The position numbers and the translations under genes were made by a program. Source: Frigoribacterium sp. Leaf186 (GTDB lineage: Bacteria; Actinomycetota; Actinomycetes; Actinomycetales; Microbacteriaceae). Taken from it: 42,316 nt of DNA. A model generated the notes under the pieces. It was not told the origin of the DNA. It made no database searches and worked only from the letters and a program-made list of their open reading frames with translations. Location: NCBI RefSeq assembly GCF_001423905.1, contig NZ_LMPQ01000012.1, positions 496,562 to 538,877 on the forward strand, written 5' to 3'. Positions 9,255 to 19,081 of the stretch are shown here, one piece after another (the first letter of the stretch is position 1; each line of letters begins with the position of its first letter).

Positions 9255-10093
9255 CCTCGCGCGACGACGACGGTGCCACGGCGTCGGGGCCGTCTGACGA
9301 CGGTGCCGACGCCGGGCGTCTCGCTCCGGTCACGCCTCTCTTCGGCGCCTCGACCGATGGCGGGCGACAGCCGGCATCACTCGCTCAAGCCGACGACGGC
9401 GACGGGCGTCACGCAGACGGTGCAGCCGACAGAGACGCCGTCCTCACAGCGATCAGTGCCCACTGGGCGGGCGACGATGGTGGCGTGGCCGCGTCGGCGG
9501 CGGATCATCCGTCGGCCCGCGGAGCCCGTGCCGGGTCCGCCGGGCGGCCCAAGGCGACGGGCTTCGACGAGCAGCCCGACGACGGGCCAGAAGACCTCGA
9601 GGCCCAGCGTCGCCGCGCAGAGAACGTGAGCCTGCACGCCCTGTCCCGTCGAGGCGTGTCGTCGCACGAGATGGAGAAACTCCTCCGGTCACGCGACCTC
9701 GACGAGTCGGTCGTGTCCGACGAGATCGCGCGTCTCGAACGCGTCGGACTCCTCGACGATGCCGAGCTCGCCGCGACCTTGGTCCGCTCCAAGCAAGAGC
9801 GCAAGGGGCTCGGCCGCGGCGCCGTCACGTCCGAGTTGCGGTCGCGGGGCATCGACCCGGCGGTCATCGACGAGGCGCTGGGCGAGACCGACGACGACGA
9901 AGAGCAACAGCGGGCCGACGAGTGGGCACGGAAGCGAGCGGGGTCCCTGCGGGGACTCGATCGAGAGACGGCCGAGCGTCGACTCAACGGCTACCTGATG
10001 CGACGGGGCTATCGCTCCGAGGTCGTCCGTCGGGCTGTCGAGAAGGCCCTCCCTCGCGGCGGAAGCTCCCGCGGCGGCGTCCGCTTCGAGTGA
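9251..10093 (+). CDS. recX: Regulatory protein RecX
   Basis: RecX binds RecA filaments and limits their growth. The 280-residue protein has two parts. Residues 1 to about 115 form a low-complexity acidic, Gly/Ala-rich extension without recognisable family. Residues about 120-275 carry the three-helix RecX repeats, including [48 protein letters not shown] and the last repeat [21 protein letters not shown] overlaps the recA stop, so it is coupled to recA and shares its SOS control. A start inside the extension is possible, but none has a better ribosome binding site. Confidence 0.9.
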
Positions 10094-10116
10094 CCGGCTC
10101 GGGGGTGGCGGCGATC

Positions 10117-10130
10117 TACACTGAGTCACC
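10117..10130 (+). promoter_or_regulatory. -10-like box TACACT before miaB
   Basis: TACACT at 10117-10122 ends eight bases before ATG 10131. The gap holds no ribosome binding site (GAGTCACC), so a leaderless mRNA is likely. No -35 is clear. Confidence 0.5.
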
Positions 10131-11714
10131 ATGACGACGGTCGCCACCATCCCCCTCGCCTCGCCCGTCGACGGGTCGGCCCGCACGTACGAGGTCCGTA
10201 CCTTCGGCTGTCAGATGAACGTCCACGACTCCGAGCGTCTGAGCGGCTCTCTCGAGGCGGCGGGCTACGTCCGCGCCGACGGGGTCGAGGCCGACATCGT
10301 CGTCATCAACACGTGTGCCGTGCGCGAGAACGCCGACAAGAAGCTCTACGGCACGTTGGGCACGCTCGCGGGTCAGAAGAAGAAGCACGAGGGCATGCAG
10401 ATCGCCGTCGGCGGCTGCCTGGCCCAGAAAGACCGCAGCGTCATCCTCGACAAGGCCCCCTGGGTCGACGTGGTCTTCGGCACCCACAACATGGGGGCGC
10501 TCCCCACCCTGCTCGAGCGCGCGCGCCACAACGACGAGGCCCAGCTCGAGATCCTCGAGTCCCTCGACGTGTTTCCCTCGACCCTGCCCACCAAACGGGA
10601 CTCCACCCACAGCGGCTGGGTCTCGATCTCGGTGGGGTGCAACAACACCTGCACCTTCTGCATCGTGCCGTCGCTCCGTGGCAAGGAGAAAGACCGTCGC
10701 CCGGGTGACGTCCTGGCCGAGGTGAGGTCCCTCGTCGTCGACGGCGCCGTCGAGGTCACGTTGCTCGGCCAGAACGTCAACTCGTACGGCGTCGAGTTCG
10801 GTGACCGCCTCGCCTTCGGCAAGCTGTTGCGAGCCGTCGGGGCGATCCCCGGCCTCGAGCGCGTCCGCTTCACCAGCCCGCACCCCGCCTCCTTCAGCGA
10901 CGACGTGATCGCCGCCATGGCCGAGACCCCCACCGTCATGCCGCAACTCCACATGCCCCTCCAGTCGGGTTCCGACCGGGTGCTGAAAGCCATGAGGCGC
11001 AGCTACCGCAGCGAGAAGTTCCTCGGCATCATCGACCGTGTCCGCGCAGCCATGCCGGACGCCGCGATCAGCACCGACATCATCGTGGGGTTCCCGGGCG
11101 AGACGGAAGACGACTTCGCCGAGACCCTGAGGGTCGTCGAACGGTCGCGGTTCGCCTCGGCCTTCACGTTCCAGTACTCGGTCCGTCCCGGCACGCCGGC
11201 GGGCGAGATGGCCGATCAGATCCCGAAGGCCGTCGTGCAAGAGAGGTTCGAGCGGCTGACGGCCCTCCAAGACCGCATCTCGGCCGAAGAGAACCGTCGC
11301 CAGGTGGGTCGACGGGTCGAGGTCCTCGTGGCGGCCGACGAAGGCCGCAAGGACGCCTTCACCCACCGCCTCTCGGGGCGGGCGGAAGACAGCCGACTCG
11401 TCCACTTCGAGGTGCCCGCCGGGCGCGAGGTGCCGCGTCCCGGCGACGTCGTCAGCGTTCGCGTGACCGACGCCGCGTCGTTCTTCCTCCTCGCCGACGC
11501 CGAGGCCCCCGGCACTTCCGGATCGCTGTACGAGGTGCGTCGCACGCGGGCGGGCGATGCGTGGGATCGCGCCCAGGCGGCGTCGTGCGGGGTGCCGTCC
11601 GCGAGCGAGGCGACCAGCGCCTCCTCGGCTCGACCGGCGAGGGTGAGTCTCGGGCTGCCGACGATCAGGGTCTCGACGACTCCGATCTACAGCACCACCG
11701 ACGACCTCCGCTGA
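10131..11714 (+). CDS. miaB: tRNA-2-methylthio-N6-dimethylallyladenosine synthase MiaB
   Basis: MiaB is a radical-SAM enzyme that adds the methylthio group to i6A37 of tRNAs reading UNN codons. In 527 residues it has the N-terminal auxiliary cluster cysteines Cys27 (FGCQMN), Cys62 (NTCAVRE) and Cys96 (GGCLAQ), and the radical-SAM triad CNNTCTFC (Cys170, Cys174, Cys177). A TRAM RNA-binding domain follows at about 390-455. A roughly 70-residue tail (with [13 protein letters not shown]) extends beyond it, as in other actinobacterial MiaB. miaA begins two bases after its stop, so both steps of the same modification are coded together. Confidence 0.97.
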   Translation: MTTVATIPLASPVDGSARTYEVRTFGCQMNVHDSERLSGSLEAAGYVRADGVEADIVVINTCAVRENADKKLYGTLGTLAGQKKKHEGMQIAVGGCLAQKDRSVILDKAPWVDVVFGTHNMGALPTLLERARHNDEAQLEILESLDVFPSTLPTKRDSTHSGWVSISVGCNNTCTFCIVPSLRGKEKDRRPGDVLAEVRSLVVDGAVEVTLLGQNVNSYGVEFGDRLAFGKLLRAVGAIPGLERVRFTSPHPASFSDDVIAAMAETPTVMPQLHMPLQSGSDRVLKAMRRSYRSEKFLGIIDRVRAAMPDAAISTDIIVGFPGETEDDFAETLRVVERSRFASAFTFQYSVRPGTPAGEMADQIPKAVVQERFERLTALQDRISAEENRRQVGRRVEVLVAADEGRKDAFTHRLSGRAEDSRLVHFEVPAGREVPRPGDVVSVRVTDAASFFLLADAEAPGTSGSLYEVRRTRAGDAWDRAQAASCGVPSASEATSASSARPARVSLGLPTIRVSTTPIYSTTDDLR

Positions 11715-11715
11715 C

Positions 11716-12627
11716 GTGCTGGTCGCGATCGTCGGTGCCACCGGCACGGGCAAGTCCGCGTTCTCGCTCGCGATCGCCGAGGCACTCGTGGCCCGGGGGC
11801 GGCCGGTCGAGGTCGTCAACGCCGATGCCATGCAGTTGTACCGAGGCATGGACATCGGCACCGCGAAACTGCCGGTGGCCGAGCGCCGGGGCATCCCGCA
11901 CCACCTCCTCGACGTGCTCGACGTCACCGACGAGGCGAGCGTCGAGTGGTACCAGCGCGAGGCCCGTGCGGCCGTCGACGACATCGTCGGTCGCGGCGCC
12001 GTGGCCGTGCTCGTGGGCGGCTCGGGACTCTACGTCTCGAGCGTCCTGTTCGACTTCCGGTTCCCGGGCACCGACGCCGCCGTCCGGGCACGGTACGAAG
12101 CGATCGCCGACGAGCGAGGGGCGGGCGCCCTGTACGACCTCCTGGCCGAACGCGATCCGGCGTCGGCGGCGTCGATCGGGCGGTCCAACGCCCGGCGACT
12201 CGTCCGGGCCCTCGAGGTGGGCGACCTCACCGGGCGTCCGCTCTCGGGAACGCTGCCCGAGTCGTCGACGCCCTGGCGGCCCTCGACGGTGTTCGGGGTC
12301 GCCGAAGAGCGTCCCGTCCTCGTGGAGCGACTCGACCGACGGGTCGGACGCATGTGGCAGGACGGCCTCGTCGACGAGGTGCGCGGCCTCCTGCCGCTCG
12401 GACTCGAGCAGGGGGTGACCGCCGGTCGAGCGATCGGCTACGCCCAGGCGGCGGCGCAGGTCAGGGGGCAGCTGAGCGAGTGCGAGGCGATCGAGGCGAC
12501 GGCGGCCCTCACCAGGCGGTACGCCCGACGGCAGGCGAGCTGGTTCCGCCGGTACGACGACGTCGAGTGGTCCCGTTCGGGCGACGCCCAGGCCGTCGAC
12601 CGGGCCGTGGCTAGACTCCTCGGGTGA
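11716..12627 (+). CDS. miaA: tRNA dimethylallyltransferase MiaA
   Basis: MiaA transfers a dimethylallyl group to A37 of tRNA, giving i6A, which MiaB next modifies. The 303-residue protein starts with a P-loop [17 protein letters not shown] and contains the substrate motifs [17 protein letters not shown] and the [15 protein letters not shown] region. [13 protein letters not shown] and the C-terminal RAIGYAQ and [12 protein letters not shown] segments complete the family pattern. GTG lies one base after the miaB stop and lacks a clear ribosome binding site, so translation is probably coupled to miaB. Confidence 0.96.
   Translation: MLVAIVGATGTGKSAFSLAIAEALVARGRPVEVVNADAMQLYRGMDIGTAKLPVAERRGIPHHLLDVLDVTDEASVEWYQREARAAVDDIVGRGAVAVLVGGSGLYVSSVLFDFRFPGTDAAVRARYEAIADERGAGALYDLLAERDPASAASIGRSNARRLVRALEVGDLTGRPLSGTLPESSTPWRPSTVFGVAEERPVLVERLDRRVGRMWQDGLVDEVRGLLPLGLEQGVTAGRAIGYAQAAAQVRGQLSECEAIEATAALTRRYARRQASWFRRYDDVEWSRSGDAQAVDRAVARLLG
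12612..12623 (+). promoter_or_regulatory. -10-like box TAGACT before dapF
   Basis: TAGACT at 12612-12617 lies inside the 3' end of miaA and ends six bases before the dapF GTG. It could give dapF a leaderless transcript of its own. Confidence 0.45.
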
Positions 12628-13502
12628 CGACCACGCTGCAGTTCACCAAGGGGCAGGGCACGGGCAACGACTTCGTCCTGTTCACCGACCCCGACGCGAG
12701 CACCGACCTGACGCCCGCGACGATCCGGGCACTGGCCGACCGACGCTTCGGCGTGGGCGGCGACGGGGTCATCCGTGCCGTCCGCACGGCCGCCCTGTCG
12801 ACCGAGGCGGGCCTGCTCGAGACCGAGCCGCGCGCCGAGTGGTTCATGGACTACCACAACGCCGACGGCAGCCCCGCCGAGATGTGCGGCAACGGCATCC
12901 GGGTCTTCGCGCGGTACCTCGTCGAGCGGGGGCTCGTCTCGATGGGCGACGACGACGTCCTGGTGGTCGGCACCAGGGCCGGCGCGCGCGAGGTGCGCCG
13001 TGACGGCACCGGGTTCCGGGTCGACCTGGGCCCGTGGCGGCTCGGAGACGACGACCCGGTCGTGCGGGCTCGGCAGCTGCACGCCGCGCGACCCGGCCTG
13101 CCGATCTCGGTCGGCAACCCGCACGTGGTCGTGGCCCTCGCCGGCGACGAAGAGCTCGACGGCCTCGACCTGACCTACGTGCCGATCATCGAGCCGGCCC
13201 CGGCCGACGGGGCGAACGTCGAGTTCGTCGTCCCGGCCGACCCGCTCGTCGTCGACGGTCTCGGGCGCATCCGCATGCGGGTGCACGAACGGGGCAGCGG
13301 CGAGACCCTCTCCTGTGGCACGGGGGCAGCCGCGGCGGCCCTGGCCACCCGACACTGGGCGGGTGCCTCGGCGCCCGACGCCTGGTTGGTCGACGTACCC
13401 GGGGGTGTCGTGGGCGTCTCGATCAGCCACCACGCCGACGGCGAGCACGTCTCGCTCAGTGGCCCGGCCGAACTCGTCTTCACCGGGGCGCTCGAGATCT
13501 GA
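12624..13502 (+). CDS. dapF: Diaminopimelate epimerase
   Basis: DapF converts LL- to meso-diaminopimelate for lysine and peptidoglycan. The 292-residue protein has both catalytic cysteines in context: Cys88 in [13 protein letters not shown] and Cys231 in [11 protein letters not shown]. The N-terminal [11 protein letters not shown] stands where most homologues have GHGTENDF. Substrate residues NPH and the [14 protein letters not shown] segment are present. GTG overlaps the miaA stop (GTGA). The gene runs toward the reverse-strand methylase gene, with 98 bases between that hold short direct repeats (GGTGACGCC twice, GCTGCCGAC twice) but no clear terminator. Confidence 0.96.
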   Translation: MTTTLQFTKGQGTGNDFVLFTDPDASTDLTPATIRALADRRFGVGGDGVIRAVRTAALSTEAGLLETEPRAEWFMDYHNADGSPAEMCGNGIRVFARYLVERGLVSMGDDDVLVVGTRAGAREVRRDGTGFRVDLGPWRLGDDDPVVRARQLHAARPGLPISVGNPHVVVALAGDEELDGLDLTYVPIIEPAPADGANVEFVVPADPLVVDGLGRIRMRVHERGSGETLSCGTGAAAAALATRHWAGASAPDAWLVDVPGGVVGVSISHHADGEHVSLSGPAELVFTGALEI

Positions 13503-13600
13503 CGTCGGGTGACGCCACGAGGGGGCCGGTGACGCCGAGAGCGTCGCGTCAGCGGACGGCGTGGGGCGCTGCCGACGCTGCCGACACCGCGGGCGATGCG

Positions 13601-14221
13601 TCAGCGGGCTGTGTCTACCCGTTCGGCGCGGAGCACGCGGTAACCCTTGCTGGTGGAGGCGCGGGTCACGTCGACGACGTCGCCCATCGTCTCGTCCATC
13701 CACCGGTGCAGCGAGTCCGCCCCGAGGTTCTTCTGCACCACGAGCCAGGCCTCCGCACCGTCGTCGAGCCGGGGCAACCAGCGCTCGAGGAGCGAGTGCA
13801 GTTCGGCCTTGCCGACCCGGATGGGCGGGTTCGACCAGATCGTCGCGAAGCGGAGGTCGTCGGGAACATCGTCAGGGGTCACGGCGTTGACGTTCTCGAG
13901 GCCGACCGACCGCGCGTTCTCGCGCACGAGGTCGAGCACTCTCTCGTTCACGTCGACGGCCCAGACCGTCGCGTCGGGTGACGACAACGCGAGGCTCAGT
14001 GTGATGGGCCCCCACCCGCACCCGACGTCCAGCAGATGGCCCGTCTCCGGCGGCGTCGGCGTGCCGGCCAGCAGCACCGCGGTGCCCGGGTCCACGCGGC
14101 CGGGGCTGAACACGCCCGCGGCGGTGGTGAGCGTCAACTCGCGCCCCGCGAGGACGACGTCGATCGTCCTCGGCTTGGCCGCGCTGCCGGGCTGGGGGGA
14201 GAAGTAGTGCTCGCTGGCCAT
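13601..14221 (-). CDS. Class I SAM-dependent methyltransferase, RsmC-like
   Basis: This 206-residue protein is the methyltransferase-small domain found in RsmC/RlmG-type rRNA guanine methylases. It shows the SAM-binding LLDVGCGWGPITLSLAL, the acidic VWAVDVNERVLDLVRENA and the catalytic NPP motif in IWSNPPIRVG. The C-terminal RASTSKGYRVLRAE fits the same family. The N-terminal half of full RsmC is missing, as is usual for actinobacterial members, so the exact rRNA site is open. The start is ATG at 14221; an in-frame ATG 21 bases further up (14242) is the alternative. hflX diverges from it. Confidence 0.85.
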   Translation of the reverse strand: MASEHYFSPQPGSAAKPRTIDVVLAGRELTLTTAAGVFSPGRVDPGTAVLLAGTPTPPETGHLLDVGCGWGPITLSLALSSPDATVWAVDVNERVLDLVRENARSVGLENVNAVTPDDVPDDLRFATIWSNPPIRVGKAELHSLLERWLPRLDDGAEAWLVVQKNLGADSLHRWMDETMGDVVDVTRASTSKGYRVLRAERVDTAR

Positions 14222-14284
14222 GCCCGTCAACCTACCGAACATCGACGGGGACGTCGTTCCCCGCTCACCGCACACCGAAAGGGT

Positions 14285-14297
14285 TAGTATCACCCCG
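14285..14297 (+). promoter_or_regulatory. -10-like box TAGTAT before hflX
   Basis: TAGTAT at 14285-14290 ends seven bases before ATG 14298. GAAAGGG at 14278-14284 is too far away for a good ribosome binding site, so a leaderless start is favoured. Confidence 0.5.
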
Positions 14298-15842
14298 ATG
14301 ACAGACCACACCACGACACCGCTCGACTCCGAGCGGGACGACCAGCCCGACGACGTCGTCGCGCGCGTCCTCGATCGTGCGGCCCAGCGAGCCTCCGGGT
14401 ACACCGTCTTCTCGCCGGCGCAGGCCATCCAGACGCGGTCCCTGCACGACGGGGGTTCCGACGGCGACCAGTCCGAGCGCGACGACCGCCAGGCCCTGCG
14501 ACGCGTCGCGGGCCTCTCGACCGAACTGCAGGACGTCACCGAGGTCGAGTACCGCCAGTTGCGCCTCGAGAACGTCGTCCTGATCGGCGTCTACTCGCAG
14601 GGCTCGATGTCGGACGCCGAGAACTCCCTCCGCGAACTCGCGGCGCTGGCCGAGACCGCGGGCGCCGTCGTGCTCGACGGCCTGTTGCAGCGTCGTCCGA
14701 ACCCCGACCCGAGCACGTACCTCGGCAAGGGCAAGGCCGAAGAGCTGCGGGGGACGGTGGCCGCCCTCGGTGCCGACACGGTCATCGCCGACACCGAGCT
14801 GGCCCCCAGCCAGCGCCGCGCCCTCGAGGACGTCGTCAAGGTCAAGGTGATCGACCGCACGGCCGTCATCCTCGACATCTTCAGCCAGCACGCCAAGAGT
14901 CGCGAAGGCAAGGCGCAGGTCGAACTGGCCCAGCTCGAGTACCTGTTGCCGCGCCTCCGAGGCTGGGGCGAGTCGATGTCCCGGCAGGCCGGTGGCCAGG
15001 TGGGAGGCGCGGGTGCCGGAATGGGCAGCCGCGGCCCCGGTGAGACCAAGATCGAGCTCGACCGTCGTCGCATCCACACGCGCATGGCGCGGCTGCGTCG
15101 GCAGATCAAGGAGATGAAGCCCGCCCGGGATGCGAAGCGGGCGAACCGCGACCGCAACGAGGTGCCCACCGTCGCCATCGCCGGGTACACCAACGCGGGC
15201 AAGTCGAGCCTGCTGAACCGCCTCACGAGTGCCGGCGTCCTCGTCGAGAACGCCTTGTTCGCGACCCTCGACGCGACGGTGCGCAAGAGCGCGACCGCCG
15301 ACGGCCGCCCCTTCACCTACGCCGACACGGTCGGATTCGTCCGCAACCTGCCGCACCAGCTGGTCGAGGCCTTCCGGTCGACGCTCGAGGAGGTCGAGGC
15401 GTCGGACGTCATCGTGCACGTCGTCGACGGGTCGCACCCCGACCCGGCCGCCCAGCTGGCCACGGTGCGCGACGTCATCGCCGAGGTCGACGGGCGCGAC
15501 ATTGCCGAGATCGTCGTGTTCAACAAGAGCGACCTCGTCGACCCCGACCAGCGGCTCGTCCTGCTCGGGCTCGAACCGACGGCCGTCTTCGTCTCGGCGC
15601 GGACGGGCGAGGGGATCGACGAGCTCCTCTCTCGCATCGCGTCCGTCCTGCCCGAGCCCGAGATCGAGCTCGACCTGCTGGTGCCCTACGACCGCGGCGA
15701 CGTGGTCTCGCACCTGCACGACTCGGGCCGTGTCGTCAGCACCGACTACGAAGAAGACGGCACCCGAGTGCACGCTCGCGTCTATCCGAGCGACGTCGCC
15801 GGACTGACGGAGTACGTCGCCCCGGTCTCGTCCGCCCGCTGA
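14298..15842 (+). CDS. hflX: Ribosome-associated GTPase HflX
   Basis: HflX splits stalled ribosomes under stress and binds GTP. The 514-residue protein has the HflX N-terminal domain (about 85-215, with RRPNPDPSTYLGKGKAEEL) and the glycine-rich linker GGAGAGMGSRGPGETKIELD. The G domain carries G1 GYTNAGKSS, G3 DTVGFVRNLPHQ, G4 NKSD and G5 SARTGEG. The first 80 residues are an acidic extension. The reading frame is open upstream to 14220, but ATG 14298 with a -10 box seven bases before it is the likely start. It has the same neighbourhood as in mycobacteria (dapF-hflX-lexA). Confidence 0.95.
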   Translation: MTDHTTTPLDSERDDQPDDVVARVLDRAAQRASGYTVFSPAQAIQTRSLHDGGSDGDQSERDDRQALRRVAGLSTELQDVTEVEYRQLRLENVVLIGVYSQGSMSDAENSLRELAALAETAGAVVLDGLLQRRPNPDPSTYLGKGKAEELRGTVAALGADTVIADTELAPSQRRALEDVVKVKVIDRTAVILDIFSQHAKSREGKAQVELAQLEYLLPRLRGWGESMSRQAGGQVGGAGAGMGSRGPGETKIELDRRRIHTRMARLRRQIKEMKPARDAKRANRDRNEVPTVAIAGYTNAGKSSLLNRLTSAGVLVENALFATLDATVRKSATADGRPFTYADTVGFVRNLPHQLVEAFRSTLEEVEASDVIVHVVDGSHPDPAAQLATVRDVIAEVDGRDIAEIVVFNKSDLVDPDQRLVLLGLEPTAVFVSARTGEGIDELLSRIASVLPEPEIELDLLVPYDRGDVVSHLHDSGRVVSTDYEEDGTRVHARVYPSDVAGLTEYVAPVSSAR

Positions 15843-15865
15843 CGCCGTCTCCGTCGCGTCGGACA

Positions 15866-15907
15866 CGACGAAGCGCCGATCACCTCGAGGTGACCGGCGC
15901 TTCGTCG
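15866..15907. terminator. Bidirectional terminator between hflX and lexA
   Basis: A 13-bp perfect stem (15866-15878 with 15895-15907) encloses a second palindrome TCACCTCGAGGTGA at 15880-15893, separated by one A/C mismatch. The two flanking genes converge here, so one hairpin can serve both. Confidence 0.85.
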
Positions 15908-15933
15908 TTGGGGCACCGCGGTGCCCTGAGGAT

Positions 15934-16647
15934 CTAGACCGAGCGCAGCACCGCGACGACCTTGCCCACGATCTGGGCGTGATCGCCGACGATGGGCTCG
16001 AAGGCGCTGTTGCGAGGGAGCAGCCAGGTGTGGCCGTCGCGCTGACGGAACACCTTGACCGTCGCCTCGTCGTCGAGCATGGCGGCGACGATGTCGCCGT
16101 TCTCGGCGTCCTGCTGCTGCCGGACGACGACCCAGTCGCCGTCGCAGATGGCCGCGTCGATCATCGAGTCGCCGACCACCCGCAACATGAACAACTCGCC
16201 CTTGCCGACGAGCTGTCGCGGCAGGGGCATGACGTCCTCGATCTGCTGCTCGGCCGTGATGGGGATGCCGGCGGCGATGCGTCCGACCATGGGCACGTGT
16301 GCGGTGTCACCGTCGTCGCTCGTCGTGAAGACGGTGGCAGGGGGAGCGACCGGTGCGGCCTCGTCGACGAGCACCTCGAGGGCGCGCGGTCGGTTCGGGT
16401 CACGACGGATGCGGCCGGCGAGTTCGAGCTGGTTCAGCTGATGGGTGACGCTGGAGAGGGACCTCAGCCCGACGGCGTCACCGATCTCACGCATGCTCGG
16501 CGGGTAGCCCCGGTGGCCGATGCTCTCGGTGATGGCCGCGAGGATCGTGGCCTGCTTCGCCGTCAGCTCCTTGCGAGGGAGGAGGCCCGACTCGGGCCGA
16601 CGGGGCGCGTCGGGGGCCGCCTGCGGGGTTCGCTTCGGGTCGCTCAT
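15934..16647 (-). CDS. lexA: SOS repressor LexA
   Basis: LexA represses DNA-damage genes until RecA filaments stimulate its self-cleavage. The 237-residue protein has an N-terminal winged helix (about 28-93, with [16 protein letters not shown]) and a C-terminal S24 peptidase fold. The cleavage bond is Ala126-Gly127 in GRIAAGIPI, the nucleophile Ser161 in GDSMID and the general base Lys198 in EATVKVF. A roughly 25-residue N-terminal extension precedes the DNA-binding part. ATG 16647 has AGGAG upstream on the same strand. A LexA box in its own promoter indicates autoregulation. Confidence 0.97.
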   Translation of the reverse strand: MSDPKRTPQAAPDAPRRPESGLLPRKELTAKQATILAAITESIGHRGYPPSMREIGDAVGLRSLSSVTHQLNQLELAGRIRRDPNRPRALEVLVDEAAPVAPPATVFTTSDDGDTAHVPMVGRIAAGIPITAEQQIEDVMPLPRQLVGKGELFMLRVVGDSMIDAAICDGDWVVVRQQQDAENGDIVAAMLDDEATVKVFRQRDGHTWLLPRNSAFEPIVGDHAQIVGKVVAVLRSV

Positions 16648-16702
16648 GGGTCTCCTGCCGTCGATGTCGGTGGTCCCTGTTTGACTCCTACCACCGATCG
16701 AA

Positions 16703-16743
16703 ACCGTATCCGATCAGGCGGTGTCGACAAAACACATGTTCGA
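16703..16743 (-). promoter_or_regulatory. lexA promoter with SOS box
   Basis: Read on the minus strand, TTGTCG (16730-16725) and TACGGT (16708-16703) stand 16 bases apart. The LexA box TCGAAC-ATGT-GTTTTG (16743-16728) overlaps the -35, so LexA should block its own promoter. Confidence 0.7.
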
Positions 16744-16805
16744 GTGTGTCGCGTCTTCTCCGCGTGATCAGGCGTCCGATCGGGGCTGAGATCCCGTCAG
16801 AGGGG

Positions 16806-16837
16806 TTGAAAGCGCGTGAAATCGAATGTATGTTCGG
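16806..16837 (+). promoter_or_regulatory. Promoter and SOS box of the LysM gene
   Basis: TTGAAA (16806-16811), a 17-base spacer and TATGTT (16829-16834) make one of the best sigma-70-type promoters in the window. The LexA box TCGAAT-GTAT-GTTCGG (16822-16837) covers the -10. This predicts strict LexA repression of the downstream gene. The leader to ATG 16921 is about 80 bases. Confidence 0.75.
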
Positions 16838-16920
16838 AACACGTCTTCGTGTCCGGCATTCCCGGCCGAGTGCCGGGCACGAACTCGTCCCCTGTCTTCC
16901 CACGGTGAAAGGACCACCTC

Positions 16921-17289
16921 ATGAGCGTCACCTCATCTGCAGCAGTTGCGTCCCCCGTCGACTCGTCCCGGGTCGTCCGCACGCGCCTCCGCATCACCCG
17001 GCGAGGCCGAGCGGTCGTCGCGGCGCTCGTGGCGGTCCCGGTGGTCATCGTGGTCGGCGCGCTCGTCCTCAACGGGGGAGGGGCCGTCGCGTCCGACACG
17101 ACGGGCTCCGCCGACTTCCAGCACGTCACGGTCGACGGCGGCGAGACCCTGTGGCAGGTCGCCTCCGAGATCGCCCCCAGCTCCGACCCCCGCGACGTCA
17201 TCGCCGACCTGGTGTCGCTGAACAACCTCCCCAGCGCCGAGGTCTCCGCCGGTCAGAGCCTCGCGGTCCCCACGCAGTACGCCCGCTGA
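16921..17289 (+). CDS. SOS-controlled LysM membrane protein, DivS/ChiZ/YneA-like
   Basis: The 122-residue protein has a basic cytoplasmic start, one membrane helix (about residues 36-56, VVAALVAVPVVIVVGALVL) and an external LysM domain (about 67-118, with VDGGETLWQVASEI and LVSLNNL near the end of the fold). LysM binds peptidoglycan. Its place divergent from lexA and its LexA-boxed promoter match DivS of Corynebacterium, ChiZ (Rv2719c) of Mycobacterium and YneA of Bacillus, which halt division during DNA damage. The division role here is inferred from context; the sequence shows only anchor and LysM. No hydrolase domain is present. Confidence 0.85.
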   Translation: MSVTSSAAVASPVDSSRVVRTRLRITRRGRAVVAALVAVPVVIVVGALVLNGGGAVASDTTGSADFQHVTVDGGETLWQVASEIAPSSDPRDVIADLVSLNNLPSAEVSAGQSLAVPTQYAR

Positions 17290-17369
17290 CCCACGAGCCG
17301 CACGGCCCCGGCACTCCTGCCGCCCACCGTCCCCGTGGCTGACGGAGGCGGGGGCCACCGGCCCGCCCG

Positions 17370-17381
17370 TACCATGGTGGG
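17370..17381 (+). promoter_or_regulatory. -10-like box TACCAT before hisC
   Basis: TACCAT at 17370-17375 ends six bases before the GTG at 17382. GGTGGG fills the gap and could also act as a weak ribosome binding site, so leaderless and leadered readings are both possible. The 92 bases between the LysM gene and hisC otherwise hold only a weak hairpin at 17309-17322. Confidence 0.45.
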
Positions 17382-18467
17382 GTGTCCTTCAGTCTCGACG
17401 ACCTGCCCATCCGTGACGACCTGCGCGGTCTGACGCCCTACGGCGCCCCGCAGAAGAAGGTCGCGGTCGCCCTCAACGTCAACGAGAACACGCATCCCAT
17501 CCCCGAAGACGTGGCCCGCGACATCGTCGAGTCCATGGCCCGAGCAGTGCTCGACGTCAACCGGTACCCCGATCGCGAGTTCACCACCTTGCGTGAATCG
17601 CTCGCGACGTACCTCGGGCACGGGCTGACCCCAGAGAACATCTGGGCGGCGAACGGGTCGAACGAGGTCATCCAACAGCTCCTCCAGGCCTTCGGCGGGC
17701 CTGGTCGATCGGTGCTGGGCTTTCCCCCGACCTACTCGATGCACTCGATCATCACGACGGGTACGGGCAGCCGGTGGGTCGAGGGTCGCCGTGACGAGGG
17801 GTTCCGCATCTCGCCCGAGACGGCCGTCTCCGAGATCGAGCGCACCCGCCCCGACATCGTCTTCTTCTGCGGCCCGAACAACCCCACGGGGACGCCCCTC
17901 GACCTCGCCACCGTCGAGGCGGCCTACGAGGCCACCGACGGCATCGTCTTCGTGGACGAGGCCTACGCCGAATTCATGCCAGCCGACCAGCCGACGGCCC
18001 TGACCCTCCTCGAGGGGCGTGAGCGGCTCGTCGTGTCGCGGACGATGAGCAAGGCCTTCGCCTTCGCCGGCGCCCGGGTCGGCTACCTGGCCGCGCACCC
18101 GGCGGTGACCGACGCGCTCCGTCTCGTGCGCCTCCCGTACCACCTCTCGTCCCTGACGCAGGCGGCCGCCGTCGCGGCGCTCTCGCACGCCGGTGAGATG
18201 CTGGCCATGGTCGACGACATCAAGGCCCAGCGCGACCGCATCGTCGACGTGCTGACCGAGCTCGGCTACGAGCCGTGGCCGAGCTGGTCGAACTTCGTCC
18301 TCTTCGGCGGGGTCGACGATCCGGCCGACGTCTTCGAGCGCCTGCTCGAGCGGGGCATCATCGTCCGCGACCTCGGCATCCCGAACCACCTGCGGGTCAG
18401 TGCGGGCACCGAGGCCGAGACCACCGCGTTCCTCGAGGCGCTCCGCGACATTAGGCTCTCTTCGTGA
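17382..18467 (+). CDS. hisC: Histidinol-phosphate aminotransferase
   Basis: HisC converts imidazole-acetol phosphate to histidinol phosphate with PLP. The 361-residue protein is a fold-type I aminotransferase with LNVNENTHP at the start, the [11 protein letters not shown] substrate and PLP region, [20 protein letters not shown] and the PLP lysine Lys224 in [21 protein letters not shown] is the start. It leads a coupled run hisC-hisB-hisH, each overlapping the next by four bases. hisD, which often precedes hisC in actinobacteria, is not present. Confidence 0.96.
   Translation: MSFSLDDLPIRDDLRGLTPYGAPQKKVAVALNVNENTHPIPEDVARDIVESMARAVLDVNRYPDREFTTLRESLATYLGHGLTPENIWAANGSNEVIQQLLQAFGGPGRSVLGFPPTYSMHSIITTGTGSRWVEGRRDEGFRISPETAVSEIERTRPDIVFFCGPNNPTGTPLDLATVEAAYEATDGIVFVDEAYAEFMPADQPTALTLLEGRERLVVSRTMSKAFAFAGARVGYLAAHPAVTDALRLVRLPYHLSSLTQAAAVAALSHAGEMLAMVDDIKAQRDRIVDVLTELGYEPWPSWSNFVLFGGVDDPADVFERLLERGIIVRDLGIPNHLRVSAGTEAETTAFLEALRDIRLSS
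18452..18463 (+). promoter_or_regulatory. -10-like box TAGGCT before hisB
   Basis: TAGGCT at 18452-18457, inside the end of hisC, ends six bases before the hisB GTG. It could be an internal leaderless promoter, though coupling to hisC also explains hisB expression. Confidence 0.4.
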
Positions 18468-19081
18468 CCGAGACGACCCGCGCCGCCCGTACCGCCTCCC
18501 TCTCTCGCGAGACGAGCGAGTCGAGCATCACGCTCGCGCTCGACCTCGACGGCTCGGGCCGATCGACGATCGACTCGTCGGTCCCGTTCTTCGACCACCT
18601 CCTGACGGCGCTGTCGAAGCACTCGTTGATCGACCTCGAGGTCTCGGCGCGGGGCGACACCCACATCGACGTGCACCACACGGTCGAAGACATCGGCATC
18701 ACGTTCGGCACGGCGCTGAAGCAGGCGCTCGGCAACAAGTCCGGCATCTCGCGCTACGGCGACGCGCTGGTGCCACTCGACGAGGCGCTCGTGCAGGCGG
18801 TGGTCGACGTCTCGGGGCGTCCGTACCTCGTCCACACGGGTGAGCCCGAAGGGTTCGAGTACCACCTGATCGGCGGGCACTTCACGGGCTCGATGGTCCG
18901 CCACGTCTTCGAGGCCATCACCTTCCACGCGGGCATCACGGTGCACGTCCGCGTGTTGGGCGGTCGTGACCCGCACCACATCGCCGAGGCCGAGTTCAAG
19001 GCGTTCGCCCGGGCGCTGCGTCAGGCCGTCCAGCCCGATCCGCGCGTCAGTGGCATCCCGTCGACGAAGGGCGCCCTGTGA
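18464..19081 (+). CDS. hisB: Imidazoleglycerol-phosphate dehydratase
   Basis: HisB removes water from imidazole-glycerol phosphate. The protein has 205 residues and is monofunctional, without the phosphatase half found in enterobacteria. The metal-binding histidine motifs of the family are present: [32 protein letters not shown] and [18 protein letters not shown] overlaps the hisC stop (GTGA) and the hisH GTG overlaps its own stop. Confidence 0.97.
   Translation: MTETTRAARTASLSRETSESSITLALDLDGSGRSTIDSSVPFFDHLLTALSKHSLIDLEVSARGDTHIDVHHTVEDIGITFGTALKQALGNKSGISRYGDALVPLDEALVQAVVDVSGRPYLVHTGEPEGFEYHLIGGHFTGSMVRHVFEAITFHAGITVHVRVLGGRDPHHIAEAEFKAFARALRQAVQPDPRVSGIPSTKGAL

Noticed and set aside
13503-13600. 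Short direct repeats in the dapF-methylase gap as a repeat array
   Set aside because: Only two copies each of 9-base words, without regular spacing; no CRISPR or other array.
16698-16713. Third LexA-like box TCGAAA-CCGT-ATCCGA before lexA
   Set aside because: The right half matches too poorly; it overlaps the -10 of lexA by chance.
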